Positions 55,174 through 64,000 of a stretch of 64,000 bases of DNA are shown piece by piece. The notes beneath the pieces were generated by a model. The model did not search any database and was not told where the DNA came from. It saw nothing but the letters and a program-made list of their open reading frames with translations. The stretch comes from Alloprevotella sp. (GTDB lineage Bacteria; Bacteroidota; Bacteroidia; Bacteroidales; Bacteroidaceae). The translations under genes and the position numbers were made by a program. The DNA lies in NCBI GenBank assembly GCA_017477205.1, contig JAFUXE010000006.1, positions 62,001 through 126,000 of the forward strand. Direction: 5' to 3'. Positions within the stretch are counted from its first letter, which is position 1; each line of letters starts with the position of its first letter.

Positions 55174-57627
55174 ATGAAAAAGTCCCTCCTACTCTGTTGT
55201 GCAGCCTTGCTTTGCAGTCTCACAGCTTTTTCCCAAGTGACAAACTACTGCCTGCGCCTCTCCTCTGAGGGTAGCGTAGATTGCGGGCCCATGCCGGAAT
55301 TGGACGGGGCCGCATCGTTCACGTTCCAGTTCTGGATGAACGCCGACGAATGGGCGAACGGTGCCACGATACTCTCGCGCGGCGAAGACTTCAGCGTCAA
55401 GCAGGACGCTGCGCAAACACTCAAGATTACCGCAGGCAGCAAGACGCTGACGGTAAGCTCCAGCGACCTGAAGACAGGCGCCTGGACTCAGGTGACGATA
55501 CTCTGCGACAAAGGCAACGCGAAAGTGTTCGTCAACAAGAAACAGGCCGCCACGGCCTCCGGCTGCGTACTGGCCGAGAGCGAGGCGCCCTTCCTCATCG
55601 GCGGAGGCTTCAAGGGTCGCGTGGATGAAGTGCGCGTGTGGAACGATGTACTTTCCGCCGACTACGACTATTTCTTCAACAATACGCTGAACAAGTGGAC
55701 GCCGCAACTCGCCAGCCTTGTGGCCTATTACAAACTCGACCAGAACCTCTGTGCCAACGTCGTTGACTACAAGGCGCTGTTCCAGCCCTCCGACTTCAAC
55801 CACCACGGCACGATGTCCCAAGCAGGCGTGACACGCGAAGCCGTAACAGACAATGCAGGGCTCCCCTATCTGCTTTGCGGAGCCTATACCAACAACGCGC
55901 GCTTCTTCGACCGGGGCGTCAACCGCGACCAGTACCTCCTTGCCAACGACATCATCATGCTCGGCATCAGATCCTTCAGCGACGGCCATCTGGCCTACAT
56001 CACCCCCAATGAACACGGAAGCGCAGCAAATGCCGAGCGCCTGAACGAGTTCGGGGGCCGCACAGGCGTGCTCGCCGTAAACGGCAACGGCTATCTGGAA
56101 TGTCCCGAGAGTACATTCGACCCCATCATCGACAGCAACGGCAAAGCCTCTACCGGCTACACCTTTGAAACGTGGCTGTATCTTGACGAATGGACGGAAG
56201 GCGGCTATATCATGCGCCGCGAAACGGCCGACGGAAAGAAGGGCTTCTCCATACGTCTGGGAAGCGAGGAGAAAAGCCAGGTCATCGTGCGCGTCAATGG
56301 CAACGAATTCGTCAACATAAACTCCATGCCCGTAGGTGAATGGGTACACTTCGGCGTAACAACGAATGCAGGCGGTGCCGTTCGCACCACCTTCATGTTC
56401 ACCTATAACGGAAAGGACAAGTGGGCAAATGCTTCCCTTTCCGGCAGCAGCACCGACTACACGCCGACCGGCATGACGGGCTGCAAGGTCCGCATCGGCG
56501 AAGGTCTAAAGGCGAAGTTCGACGCCACGGCAACGTGGAACCAGCGCTTCGACCTCACGTCGCTCTCTGCACACATGAACAACCTTCCCATGCCTGCCGT
56601 CGGCAAGGAAGTAACGGCCGACCTGATGGCGAGAGCTGTAGGCTGCTACCTCTACGACCGCACCGACAACGTCGGCTGGGACAGTTACTCCCAGGACGAG
56701 TGGCTGAGCATCATCCGCTCTGCCTACGCAGGCTATCGCGGCTATCAGGTCCGCATCTCCGTGGAAGGGCACGACGGCTGGCAAAGCACCATTGCCAATG
56801 CGTCGAAGCGTAAGATATTCGCCGCCGACCTCGCCACGCTCTCCCAGGGCTACGACGGCGTGGAACTTGACCTCGAATGGATGGACGGCACGCAGACAAA
56901 CCTTGGCCTCCTCGCCGACGAAATAAAAGCAGCCCTGCCGCAGGACAAGACGTTGATGATTTCCATGCACCAATATGGTGCCTACCAGTTCCCCAAAGCC
57001 AAAATGGCCGAGGTGGATGGCTTCACGTTCCAGCAATACGGCCCGCAGATGGCTTGGTTCAACTACTCCACCTTCGTGGCCGGCGCAAACAACTTCGTGA
57101 GCTACGGCTATCCGAAGGACAAAATCTACCTCTCCTACAGCACCACGACGTCCGGGGCCTATGACGCCAACGACAAGCAGGTTTCCTCCATCATTACCGG
57201 CGTCCGCAACGGATTCTTTGACAACGGCTACATGCCCAACAAGAGCGGCAACTACGAAAAGGGCGAATCTAACGGCTACTACTATTATTTCCAGGGCCCG
57301 ACACAGGTATATATGCGTGCCAAGTACTGTGTAGATAACAACATGCAGGGCATCTTCTACTGGGATATGGGCAACGACGTGAAGCCCACGCACCAGCACA
57401 GCCTCGCAAAAGCCTGCAACTACGGCCTCAACAGCAACGTTGATTCGCTCGTGACCGAGGTGAAGGTAAACCATCCCACGGGCATCCACTCCCCAACGGA
57501 CGGCTCGTCACTCGCCACCCGTCGCTCGTCACAGACTTACGACCTGCAGGGCCGTCGGCTCAGCCCCGACGCACAACGCCCGCGCGGTGTCTTCATCCAG
57601 GACGGGCGCAAGCAAATAAACCACTAA
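55174..57627 (+). CDS. Secreted LamG-GH18 protein, endo-beta-N-acetylglucosaminidase-like
   Basis: 817 aa. Signal peptide (1-20, AFSQ), two LamG/concanavalin-like domains (about 25-190 and 300-480), then a GH18 barrel (about 500-765). The GH18 signature is D561-G-V-E-L-D566-L-E568-W: proton donor E568 and its helper D566 are kept, but the second acidic position of DxxDxDxE is Glu (E564). C terminus TYDLQGRRLSPDAQRPRGVF resembles a T9SS signal, though it ends NH without the usual Lys. With the lipoprotein, SusC and SusD genes downstream this matches N-glycan-cleaving loci of Bacteroides. Upstream, TTGTCAAC is repeated twice (55149-55164); no promoter box was recognised. Confidence 0.88.
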   Translation: MKKSLLLCCAALLCSLTAFSQVTNYCLRLSSEGSVDCGPMPELDGAASFTFQFWMNADEWANGATILSRGEDFSVKQDAAQTLKITAGSKTLTVSSSDLKTGAWTQVTILCDKGNAKVFVNKKQAATASGCVLAESEAPFLIGGGFKGRVDEVRVWNDVLSADYDYFFNNTLNKWTPQLASLVAYYKLDQNLCANVVDYKALFQPSDFNHHGTMSQAGVTREAVTDNAGLPYLLCGAYTNNARFFDRGVNRDQYLLANDIIMLGIRSFSDGHLAYITPNEHGSAANAERLNEFGGRTGVLAVNGNGYLECPESTFDPIIDSNGKASTGYTFETWLYLDEWTEGGYIMRRETADGKKGFSIRLGSEEKSQVIVRVNGNEFVNINSMPVGEWVHFGVTTNAGGAVRTTFMFTYNGKDKWANASLSGSSTDYTPTGMTGCKVRIGEGLKAKFDATATWNQRFDLTSLSAHMNNLPMPAVGKEVTADLMARAVGCYLYDRTDNVGWDSYSQDEWLSIIRSAYAGYRGYQVRISVEGHDGWQSTIANASKRKIFAADLATLSQGYDGVELDLEWMDGTQTNLGLLADEIKAALPQDKTLMISMHQYGAYQFPKAKMAEVDGFTFQQYGPQMAWFNYSTFVAGANNFVSYGYPKDKIYLSYSTTTSGAYDANDKQVSSIITGVRNGFFDNGYMPNKSGNYEKGESNGYYYYFQGPTQVYMRAKYCVDNNMQGIFYWDMGNDVKPTHQHSLAKACNYGLNSNVDSLVTEVKVNHPTGIHSPTDGSSLATRRSSQTYDLQGRRLSPDAQRPRGVFIQDGRKQINH

Positions 57628-57649
57628 CCTCACATACCCCATCTCCACC

Positions 57650-58267
57650 ATGAGAAAGCTGCTTCTAATCCCCTTCATCCTTGGAGCCGTCGCGGCCCTT
57701 GTTGTAGCATGCGACGATTCCAACGGGAATCCCGGCGACTTCAGCCTCAAGGCCACGCTAAGCGTTGACCCCGTAGTGGTTTCCGTGACCGGCACCGAGT
57801 ATCCCTTGAACGTGGCGCGCGTAGTTGATACGACCTATCGTTATTTCTACACAGAGAGCGACACGACGAAAGATGCCGACGGCAAACCCGTCATCGGCTC
57901 TGACGGTAAGCTGATCATCAACGTTGATACCATCTGGTACAACAGCAAGATTACGGCCAAGCTTACGGAATACGAGCTCATTGAGCTTCCCGCCGCCGCC
58001 GACACATTCACCATCAAACTCGCAAGCAACGCCCGCTGGATGGCAAACGTCCCCGATGCCGGCGGTAAGGTGCAGTGGTACTTCAACTACAACCTCCTGA
58101 CAGGAGCCACATCCCTGAGCGGCGGAGGCGACGGATGCGTCTATTTCCGCGTCACACGCAACAAGAACTATCGTCGCTCCGTAGTGGCCGTCCAGGATAT
58201 TATGACCTCTGACAGCACCGTGATTGCACGCCTGAACTTCGTCCAGAAAGGCGAAAAGGACAACTAA
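57650..58267 (+). CDS. Surface lipoprotein, BACON-like domain
   Basis: 205 aa. Lipoprotein signal with lipobox VVAC (Cys21). An Ig-like fold is suggested by LSVDPVVVSVTGTEYPLNV and the later strand-rich part with FTIKLASNARWMANVP, a BACON-type pattern; these modules are carbohydrate-associated or structural. It lies 22 bp after the GH18 gene and 19 bp before susC. Probably a surface accessory binding protein of this locus. Confidence 0.75.
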   Translation: MRKLLLIPFILGAVAALVVACDDSNGNPGDFSLKATLSVDPVVVSVTGTEYPLNVARVVDTTYRYFYTESDTTKDADGKPVIGSDGKLIINVDTIWYNSKITAKLTEYELIELPAAADTFTIKLASNARWMANVPDAGGKVQWYFNYNLLTGATSLSGGGDGCVYFRVTRNKNYRRSVVAVQDIMTSDSTVIARLNFVQKGEKDN

Positions 58268-58286
58268 CTCTCAACGCAAGACAATC

Positions 58287-61200
58287 ATGAAAAGGATACT
58301 AATATCAATGTTCGCCCTGCTGATGGCAACAGTAGCCAATGCACAGATTATAATATCTGGCACGGTGCTGGACGAGAGCGACCTCCCCGTACATGGTGCA
58401 ACGCTCCGTGTAAAAGGAGAAAACAAACCTACTTTCACAAATGCGACGGGAGAATTCTCTCTTTCTATACAAGATAAAAATGCCACAATAGACGTAACAT
58501 TCCTTGGCTATGAGCCCACATCCTTTGTCCCAGGGTCACAACGAACCTTCACGATTCGCCTGCGTCCAAAGGATGCCATCATGGAAGAAGCCGTGGTTGT
58601 CGGTTTCGGCGTACAGAAGAAGATTAACGCTACAGGTGCCGTGAAGACCATTGGCAACGACGCGCTTGAGTCGCGCCCCATCTCCAGCGCCACACAGGGT
58701 TTGCAAGGCGTCGTGGGCGGTCTGAACATCACGAACGACATGGGCGGAGAGCTGGGTACGGAGATGCAGATAAACATCCGTGGTATCGGCTCCATCGGCG
58801 AAGGTTCCAACTCCTCGCCACTCATCCTCATCGACGGTATGGAAGGTGACCTCAGCACCATCAACCCCAATGACATCGAGAACATCTCCGTTCTGAAGGA
58901 TGCCGCAGCTTCCTCCATCTACGGCTCTCGCGCACCCTTCGGCGTCATCCTTGTCACGACGAAGAAAGGCTCGCAGGGCACAAAGGTCACCTACTCCGGC
59001 AACGTTCGCTTCCAGCAGCCCATCAACGTGCCGCAGATGCCGGATGGCTACACATGGGCACTCATGATGAACGACGCCTATCTGAACTCCGGTGGCCGCG
59101 CACCCTTCGGCTCCAAGCAACTGAGCATGATACAGGCCTACATGCGTGGCGACCTGCAATATGCCACAAAACCGTCCGAGTACAAAAACGGATGGGCGGA
59201 CGTGCAGGAGAGTTTCGGCAGCGTGGACTGGTACGACCTCTTCCTGAAAAACGTCACCACGTCGCAAGAGCACAATTTCAGCGTCAGCGGTGCCAACGAG
59301 AAGGTGAACTACTTCTTCTCCGGCAACTACATGGGGCAGACCGGCCTCTTCAACTATGCCGACGAAAAGCTGGACCGCCTGACGCTCAATGCAAAGGTGG
59401 GTGTGACATTTAATAAATATGTACAGTTCACATGGAACACCCGCATCATCAGCATTGACAACGAGAAACCCTCGGCGCTGGGAGCCTTGTTCTATCACAA
59501 CATCGGACGCCGCGGCTCCATCGAAGCCCTTGAGACGCCGCTGGGCGAATACACCATCCGTTCCATGATACCCTCGCTGACAAACGGCGGCCGCCAACGC
59601 CAGCGCACGCGTCAGATTTATAATCAGGCAAACCTCGTCGTGGAGCCCATCAAGGACTGGAAACTCCACCTTGAAATCAACAGCCGTCTGGAGAACAATC
59701 CTTACACGCGGCAGTTCAACCCCCTGTATATCACGCAGCCCGACGGCAAGCGCGAAGCCTACACCGTGCTGGAAGGATTGGAGAACACACACCGCATCAA
59801 TGCCACCGATGGCTCCTTCACGGTATATCCGGCTGCCGGCGAGTCCTACTACGAGCAGCTCAAGGCCAGCGTGAACTACTTCAGTACCAACGTCTATACG
59901 GACTATGAGATGCGCCTGAACGATGTTCACTACTTCAAGTTCCTGCTTGGTGAACAGAGCGAATACTACCACTTCGACAAGTTGCGCGTAGCTTCCAGCG
60001 ACATTCTGCTGCCCAGCAAGCCTTTCCTCCCGAACGGCATCGGCGGCGAAACGTCCATGATGTCCTCCAAGGAAGGCGAATGGTCCTCGCTCGGCATCTT
60101 CGCACGTATAAACTATGCCTACGACGACCGTTACATGGCTGAAATCAACCTGCGTGCAGACGGAGCATCACGCTTCCCCACCGACCAGCGCTGGGGCTTC
60201 TTCCCCTCCTTCTCCGCAGGTTGGAACATCGCACGCGAAGCATTCTGGAAGAATCTTTACGACAAGGGATTTACATACCTGAAGGTCCGTGCTTCCTACG
60301 GAACGCTCGGCAACCAGAACACGACGTCCTTCTACCCCTACTACCAACAGATGCAGACGAACTCCGGCTCGCTCATCCTGGGCGGGCAGCAGGCGACGGT
60401 ACTGCCTATGTATGCCCCCTACTCTACATCTCTGACGTGGGAAACCATCGAGAACGCCGGTGTCGGTATCGACTGGGGCTTTTTCAACAACCGCCTGACA
60501 GGTTCGTTCGACTGGTACCAGCGCACGACGAAGGACATGGTGGGACCCGCCAACGCCCTTTCCGCCGTATATGGTGCCGATGCGCCAAAGACGAACAACG
60601 CCGAACTGCGCACGCGCGGCTGGGAGTTTGAAGTCAGCTGGCGCGACCGCATCGGACAGGACTTCAGCTATGGCATCACCTTCAACCTCAGTGACTACCA
60701 GACAACCATCACGAAGTACGACTCCCCCGACGGAAACATCAACGGGTGGTACAAGAACAAGAAGTATGGAGACATCTGGGGCTACGAGGTTGTGGGCATT
60801 GCCAAGAGCGATGCCGAGATGAACGCCTATCTCGCACTCCACGATCAGTCCTCCATCGGCTCAAAGTGGGGCGGCGGCGACCTCATGTATCGCGACCTCA
60901 ACAACGACGGACGCGTGGACAAGGGCAGCCAGACCCTCGACGACCACGGCGACCTCAAGGTCATCGGCAACAACACGCCACGCTTTGCCTACAGCTTCAC
61001 TCTGGATGCCAAGTGGAAGTTCCTTGACGTGCGTGCCTTCTTCCAGGGCATTGCGAAGCGCGACTTCTTCTTCACAAACAGTGCTACGTTCTTCGGCATT
61101 GCCGCAGAATGGCAGCGCTCACTCTTCACCGACCACCTCGACTACTTCCGCTATGCGGGTGCCGAACTGGGTGCTAACCTTGACTCCTACTTCGGACGTC

Positions 61201-61484
61201 TGCGCATAGACCAGAACAACATTCAGGTCTGCGACCGCTTCCTGCAGGATGCCAGCTACTTGCGCCTCAAGAACCTGCAGATTGGTGCCAGCCTACCCCA
61301 GGGCACGGCTCTTGAGAAGTATGTAAAGAAAGCCCGCATCTACCTCTCTCTCGAAAACCTCTTCACGTTCACGAACCTGCGCACCTTCGACCCCGAAGCC
61401 GTTGGCGACTTCAACAACTGGGGACCGGGCAAGACCTATCCGCAGTATCGTACGTATTCACTGGGTCTCGAACTTACTTTCTAA
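58287..61484 (+). CDS. SusC/RagA-type TonB-linked outer-membrane transporter (second)
   Basis: 1065 aa. Signal peptide (1-19, ANAQ), carboxypeptidase-regulatory-like domain (about 21-90), plug with LILIDGMEGDLSTINPNDIENISVLKD and the SIYGSRAPFGVILVTTKKG motif, beta-barrel ending LELTF. Distinct from the first SusC in the window in length and plug. Imports the product of the surface GH18 enzyme by inference from operon order. Confidence 0.97.
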   Translation: MKRILISMFALLMATVANAQIIISGTVLDESDLPVHGATLRVKGENKPTFTNATGEFSLSIQDKNATIDVTFLGYEPTSFVPGSQRTFTIRLRPKDAIMEEAVVVGFGVQKKINATGAVKTIGNDALESRPISSATQGLQGVVGGLNITNDMGGELGTEMQINIRGIGSIGEGSNSSPLILIDGMEGDLSTINPNDIENISVLKDAAASSIYGSRAPFGVILVTTKKGSQGTKVTYSGNVRFQQPINVPQMPDGYTWALMMNDAYLNSGGRAPFGSKQLSMIQAYMRGDLQYATKPSEYKNGWADVQESFGSVDWYDLFLKNVTTSQEHNFSVSGANEKVNYFFSGNYMGQTGLFNYADEKLDRLTLNAKVGVTFNKYVQFTWNTRIISIDNEKPSALGALFYHNIGRRGSIEALETPLGEYTIRSMIPSLTNGGRQRQRTRQIYNQANLVVEPIKDWKLHLEINSRLENNPYTRQFNPLYITQPDGKREAYTVLEGLENTHRINATDGSFTVYPAAGESYYEQLKASVNYFSTNVYTDYEMRLNDVHYFKFLLGEQSEYYHFDKLRVASSDILLPSKPFLPNGIGGETSMMSSKEGEWSSLGIFARINYAYDDRYMAEINLRADGASRFPTDQRWGFFPSFSAGWNIAREAFWKNLYDKGFTYLKVRASYGTLGNQNTTSFYPYYQQMQTNSGSLILGGQQATVLPMYAPYSTSLTWETIENAGVGIDWGFFNNRLTGSFDWYQRTTKDMVGPANALSAVYGADAPKTNNAELRTRGWEFEVSWRDRIGQDFSYGITFNLSDYQTTITKYDSPDGNINGWYKNKKYGDIWGYEVVGIAKSDAEMNAYLALHDQSSIGSKWGGGDLMYRDLNNDGRVDKGSQTLDDHGDLKVIGNNTPRFAYSFTLDAKWKFLDVRAFFQGIAKRDFFFTNSATFFGIAAEWQRSLFTDHLDYFRYAGAELGANLDSYFGRLRIDQNNIQVCDRFLQDASYLRLKNLQIGASLPQGTALEKYVKKARIYLSLENLFTFTNLRTFDPEAVGDFNNWGPGKTYPQYRTYSLGLELTF

Positions 61485-61497
61485 CGCTGTCACGACT

Positions 61498-63411
61498 ATG
61501 AAAAAAAATATCTGTTTCTTTGCGTCCCTGCTCGTTCTCGGGCTACAGTCCTGTGACGATTTCCTTGAGCGCGAGCCGTTGGACTTCGGCGACGAAAATG
61601 CCTATTTCAAGAATGCCGAGGACTTGAAGGTATTCGTGAACGACTTCTACAGCGCCCTGCCCACAAACAGTTCGCTCTGGGGCGGACTCTATTCGCAGGA
61701 CAATCAGAGCGACAACCAGAGTGCCGCCTATGCGCAGTCCCTTTTCTACAAAGGCGAAAAGAAGACGGTGAACATCAATAGTTCCGAATGGAACTTCTCG
61801 CGCCTGCGTGCCATCAACTACTATATCAACAAGGTAGAAGGCAAGCTTGCGGCCGGACAGCTTACGGATCGTCCCGACTATGTCAACCACTATCTTGGCG
61901 AAGGCTATTTCTTCCGCGCCTATGACTACTTCCGCCTACTGCGCAACTTCGGCGACGCGCCCATCATTACCGTCATGCTCGACGACGACCAGGCGCTGCT
62001 CACGGAGAAGAGCATACGCTACCCCCGCAACGAGGTGGCGCGTCAGATTATCGCCGATTTGGACAAGGCTGCCGAACTGATGATGGCATCGGCGCCTGAG
62101 TCCGGACGCGTGACTCGCGATGCCGCACTTCTGCTGAAGGCTCGCGTAGCGCTCTACGAAGGCACGTGGGAACGCTACCATGCCGGTACCTGCTTTGTCC
62201 CTGGTAATGACAAATGGCCCGGCAAGGACACTTGGTCTGCGTTCGCCTTCAAGGCCGGAAGCGCCGAGGCCGAAGTGGAATACTTTCTTGACCAGGCCAT
62301 AGATGCCGCCGGCAAGGTGGCGGATGCGCGCGCATTGTCCACCGACTATCAAGGCATGTTCAACAAGGACCAGGTATTCCCCGAAGGGAATGAAGTCATC
62401 CTCGCACGCTACTACAAGACGGGCGTGCTCTCCCACAGTTGTTCCGCATATCTGCGCGCAGGTGGCGGATGCGGTCTCACACGTGCCGCCGTGAACACGT
62501 TCCTCATGGCAAACGGCCAACCCATCTATGCCACGAATTCCGGCTATCACGGCGACACCACACCCTACGATGAAGTCGCCGACCGCGACAGCCGCCTTTC
62601 CGGCTCCATACGCGCCGCAGGTGAAAATATTGTAACGACGCAGGTGGACGGCAAGAACGTCAATGACACCATATACTATTACAAACCGCCCCTCCGCGCC
62701 GCCGGAAATGAGAAATCCACGACGGGCTACGACCTCAACAAATGGCTCAGCAACGATGCGGAGCAGCGCATACAGTACAACTGCACGACAACGGTTCCGC
62801 TTATGCGTGCCGCCGAGGCCTACCTGATTTATCTGGAAGCCTACTATGAGCGTAACCACACGCTCGACGCCAACTGCGACAAGTATTGGAAGGCGCTCCG
62901 CACACGTGCCGGTGTGGATGCCGACTATATGGCCACCATCGCTGCTACCGACCTCGCACAGGAGAACGACCTCGGCGTATATTCCCGTGGTACGCTCGTT
63001 GACGCCACGCTCTACAACATCCGCCGCGAACGCCGCTGTGAGCTCATCGCCGAGGGTCTTCGCCTTGACGACCTGAAGCGCTGGCGCAGCCTCGACAACA
63101 TGGTAAACTACCAGCCCGAGGGCATGAACCTCTGGGACGAAGTGTATAAGATGTACGACCGCTCCGACCTGGACGAGAAGATTGTCTCGCAATCCTCCGT
63201 CTCCAAGTACATGCGCCCCTTGCAGGTAAGTGCCACCTCGGCCGCCTACGACGGCTACACCTTCCCCAAGCCCCACTATCTGGAGCCTATCCCCATCAGC
63301 GAGTTCCTGCTTACGGGAGGTGGCGTAGCGGCAAACAGCCCGCTCTACCAGAACCCCGGCTGGCCCCATGATGCCGACGGCACCGCTGACTATACCTACG
63401 ACTGCGACTAA
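61498..63411 (+). CDS. SusD/RagB family surface binding lipoprotein (second)
   Basis: 637 aa from the ATG at 61498, which starts a lipoprotein signal (lipobox LQSC, Cys18); the open frame reaches back into susC, but that part is not expected to be translated. SusD features: FLEREPLDFGDENAYFKNAEDLKVFVNDFYSALP, AYDYFRLLRNFGDAP, and near the C terminus RRERRCELIAEGLRLDDLKRW. Longer than typical (500-550 aa). 13 bp after susC. Confidence 0.95.
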   Translation: MKKNICFFASLLVLGLQSCDDFLEREPLDFGDENAYFKNAEDLKVFVNDFYSALPTNSSLWGGLYSQDNQSDNQSAAYAQSLFYKGEKKTVNINSSEWNFSRLRAINYYINKVEGKLAAGQLTDRPDYVNHYLGEGYFFRAYDYFRLLRNFGDAPIITVMLDDDQALLTEKSIRYPRNEVARQIIADLDKAAELMMASAPESGRVTRDAALLLKARVALYEGTWERYHAGTCFVPGNDKWPGKDTWSAFAFKAGSAEAEVEYFLDQAIDAAGKVADARALSTDYQGMFNKDQVFPEGNEVILARYYKTGVLSHSCSAYLRAGGGCGLTRAAVNTFLMANGQPIYATNSGYHGDTTPYDEVADRDSRLSGSIRAAGENIVTTQVDGKNVNDTIYYYKPPLRAAGNEKSTTGYDLNKWLSNDAEQRIQYNCTTTVPLMRAAEAYLIYLEAYYERNHTLDANCDKYWKALRTRAGVDADYMATIAATDLAQENDLGVYSRGTLVDATLYNIRRERRCELIAEGLRLDDLKRWRSLDNMVNYQPEGMNLWDEVYKMYDRSDLDEKIVSQSSVSKYMRPLQVSATSAAYDGYTFPKPHYLEPIPISEFLLTGGGVAANSPLYQNPGWPHDADGTADYTYDCD

Positions 63412-63413
63412 TC

Positions 63414-64000
63414 ATGCGGCGTCTCCTCATCTTCCACCCTGCTCCTGCGCCCTATCGCACCCATTTCTTCAATGAACTGGGGCGGCGCTTCCACCTGCAC
63501 GTCGTGTTCCTGCGGAGCGAAGCCAAGGAAATCATGGTGGGACAGGCGAAGCTGCTGGAGGATGCCACCTACACCTACGAATACCTGCCCGGCCACTTCC
63601 GCCTGCTGGGTCGCGACCTGGGCTACGGCTACGGACGCATTCTGCGGCGCGAGCGTCCCGACGTAGTCATCGCCTCAGAGTTTGGTGCCTCGCTGCTCCT
63701 TCCGATGCTTCTGCTCCAGTGCCGGAAAATGTACTTCCGCCTGCTGACGATGTGCGACGACAGCCTAGGCATGGCACTTGAACGTCAGGGCGGACGACGG
63801 CGGAGGGCTTTCTGGATGCTCCGCCGCTGCGACGGCATCATCACCGTTACTGCGCAAATGGCCCGTTGGTATGTGGAGCACACACCCGCCCGTCGCGCAG
63901 ACTATTTCCCCATCATCCAGGACGAGTTCCTTGTTCGCGCAGACCTCGAACAAATCATGTCCTGTGCCGCCGCTCATATCGCGCGCCACGGACTTGCAGG
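63414..64000 (+). CDS. Glycosyltransferase-like protein, cut by right edge
   Basis: Frame open from the ATG at 63414 (2 bp after the susD stop) to the window end, 195 codons. The start MRRLLIFHPAPAPYRTHFFNEL is like the N-terminal domain of GT4-type glycosyltransferases, followed by RPDVVIASEFGASLLLP, RRCDGIITVTAQMARWYVEH. The nucleotide-sugar-binding domain would lie beyond the edge. Its tight spacing suggests co-transcription with the SusCD genes, although a transferase is unusual in a degradative locus; it may instead start a polysaccharide or glycoprotein biosynthesis cluster. Confidence 0.7.
   Translation, partial: MRRLLIFHPAPAPYRTHFFNELGRRFHLHVVFLRSEAKEIMVGQAKLLEDATYTYEYLPGHFRLLGRDLGYGYGRILRRERPDVVIASEFGASLLLPMLLLQCRKMYFRLLTMCDDSLGMALERQGGRRRRAFWMLRRCDGIITVTAQMARWYVEHTPARRADYFPIIQDEFLVRADLEQIMSCAAAHIARHGLA

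Noticed and set aside
61402..61497. N-terminal extension of the second SusD
   Set aside because: It overlaps the susC 3' end; the lipoprotein signal starts at 61498.

Overview
The window looks like a chromosome segment of a Bacteroidales bacterium, probably Prevotellaceae-like and gut- or host-associated; genus is not determinable by eye. Evidence: two SusC/SusD pairs, repeated promoters of the Bacteroidetes type (TTTG, 19-20 nt, TAnnTTTG), almost no Shine-Dalgarno sequences, a PorX regulator, several surface proteins ending in type IX secretion (T9SS) type C-terminal signals, and an NAD-dependent epimerase-type threonine dehydrogenase. Base composition is fairly GC-rich except for an AT-richer accessory patch at about 10.6-13.6 kb.

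Layout. 1-2056 (minus): GH97 alpha-glucosidase, cut by the left edge. 2402-3605: TauE/SafE permease plus DUF1634 partner. 3922-9753: SusC, SusD and an unknown lipoprotein, closed by a terminator. 9878-13517: accessory island with an unknown minus-strand gene behind a long leader built of 11-bp repeats, an MNT/HEPN toxin-antitoxin pair, a 42-codon remnant of one ATPase, and an intact ATPase/DUF4143 gene behind three direct repeats spaced exactly 32 bp. 13723-17925: the threonine-to-glycine pathway (kbl and threonine dehydrogenase) split by a lipoprotein and a secreted M64 peptidase. 18179-27998: dcw cluster mraZ-rsmH-ftsL-ftsI-murE-mraY-murD-ftsW, with two MraZ boxes at its promoter; it stops after ftsW. 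28006-33441: housekeeping genes (cyclophilin, acyl-CoA ligase, RF2, a 47-aa membrane protein, CYTH, Xer recombinase). 33473-35313: hpf overlapping porX. 35430-38894: 1154-aa T9SS-type surface protein. 39072-39225: seven-unit 23-bp tandem repeat ending in a terminator. 39250-40176 (minus): tsaE and argR. 40269-44066: 1265-aa GH31 enzyme with FN3, F5/8C, dockerin-like and cohesin-like modules. 44187-45407: TPR membrane protein and ribH. 45482-45670: tRNA-Tyr and tRNA-Asp, then a truncated gene end. 46145-53791: giant 2548-aa repetitive surface protein. 53973-55049: another T9SS-type protein. 55174-63411: a glycan-utilisation locus with LamG-GH18 enzyme, surface lipoprotein, SusC and SusD, followed by a glycosyltransferase cut by the right edge.

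How it fits together. PorX is a regulator of the T9SS, and five proteins here carry plausible T9SS C-terminal signals (M64 peptidase, 1154-aa, 2548-aa, 358-aa and GH18 proteins). The GH18-lipoprotein-SusC-SusD set resembles N-glycan loci, and the GH31 enzyme resembles alpha-N-acetylgalactosaminidase-type GH31 proteins; together they suggest use of host glycans (inference). Nothing seen amounts to a proven new defence or mobile system. The most unusual signals are non-coding: periodic repeats at 10.63-10.80 kb, the 32-bp-spaced operator-like boxes at 12.10-12.17 kb, a perfect palindrome filling a promoter spacer at 35.34 kb, and the 23-bp repeat array at 39.07 kb.
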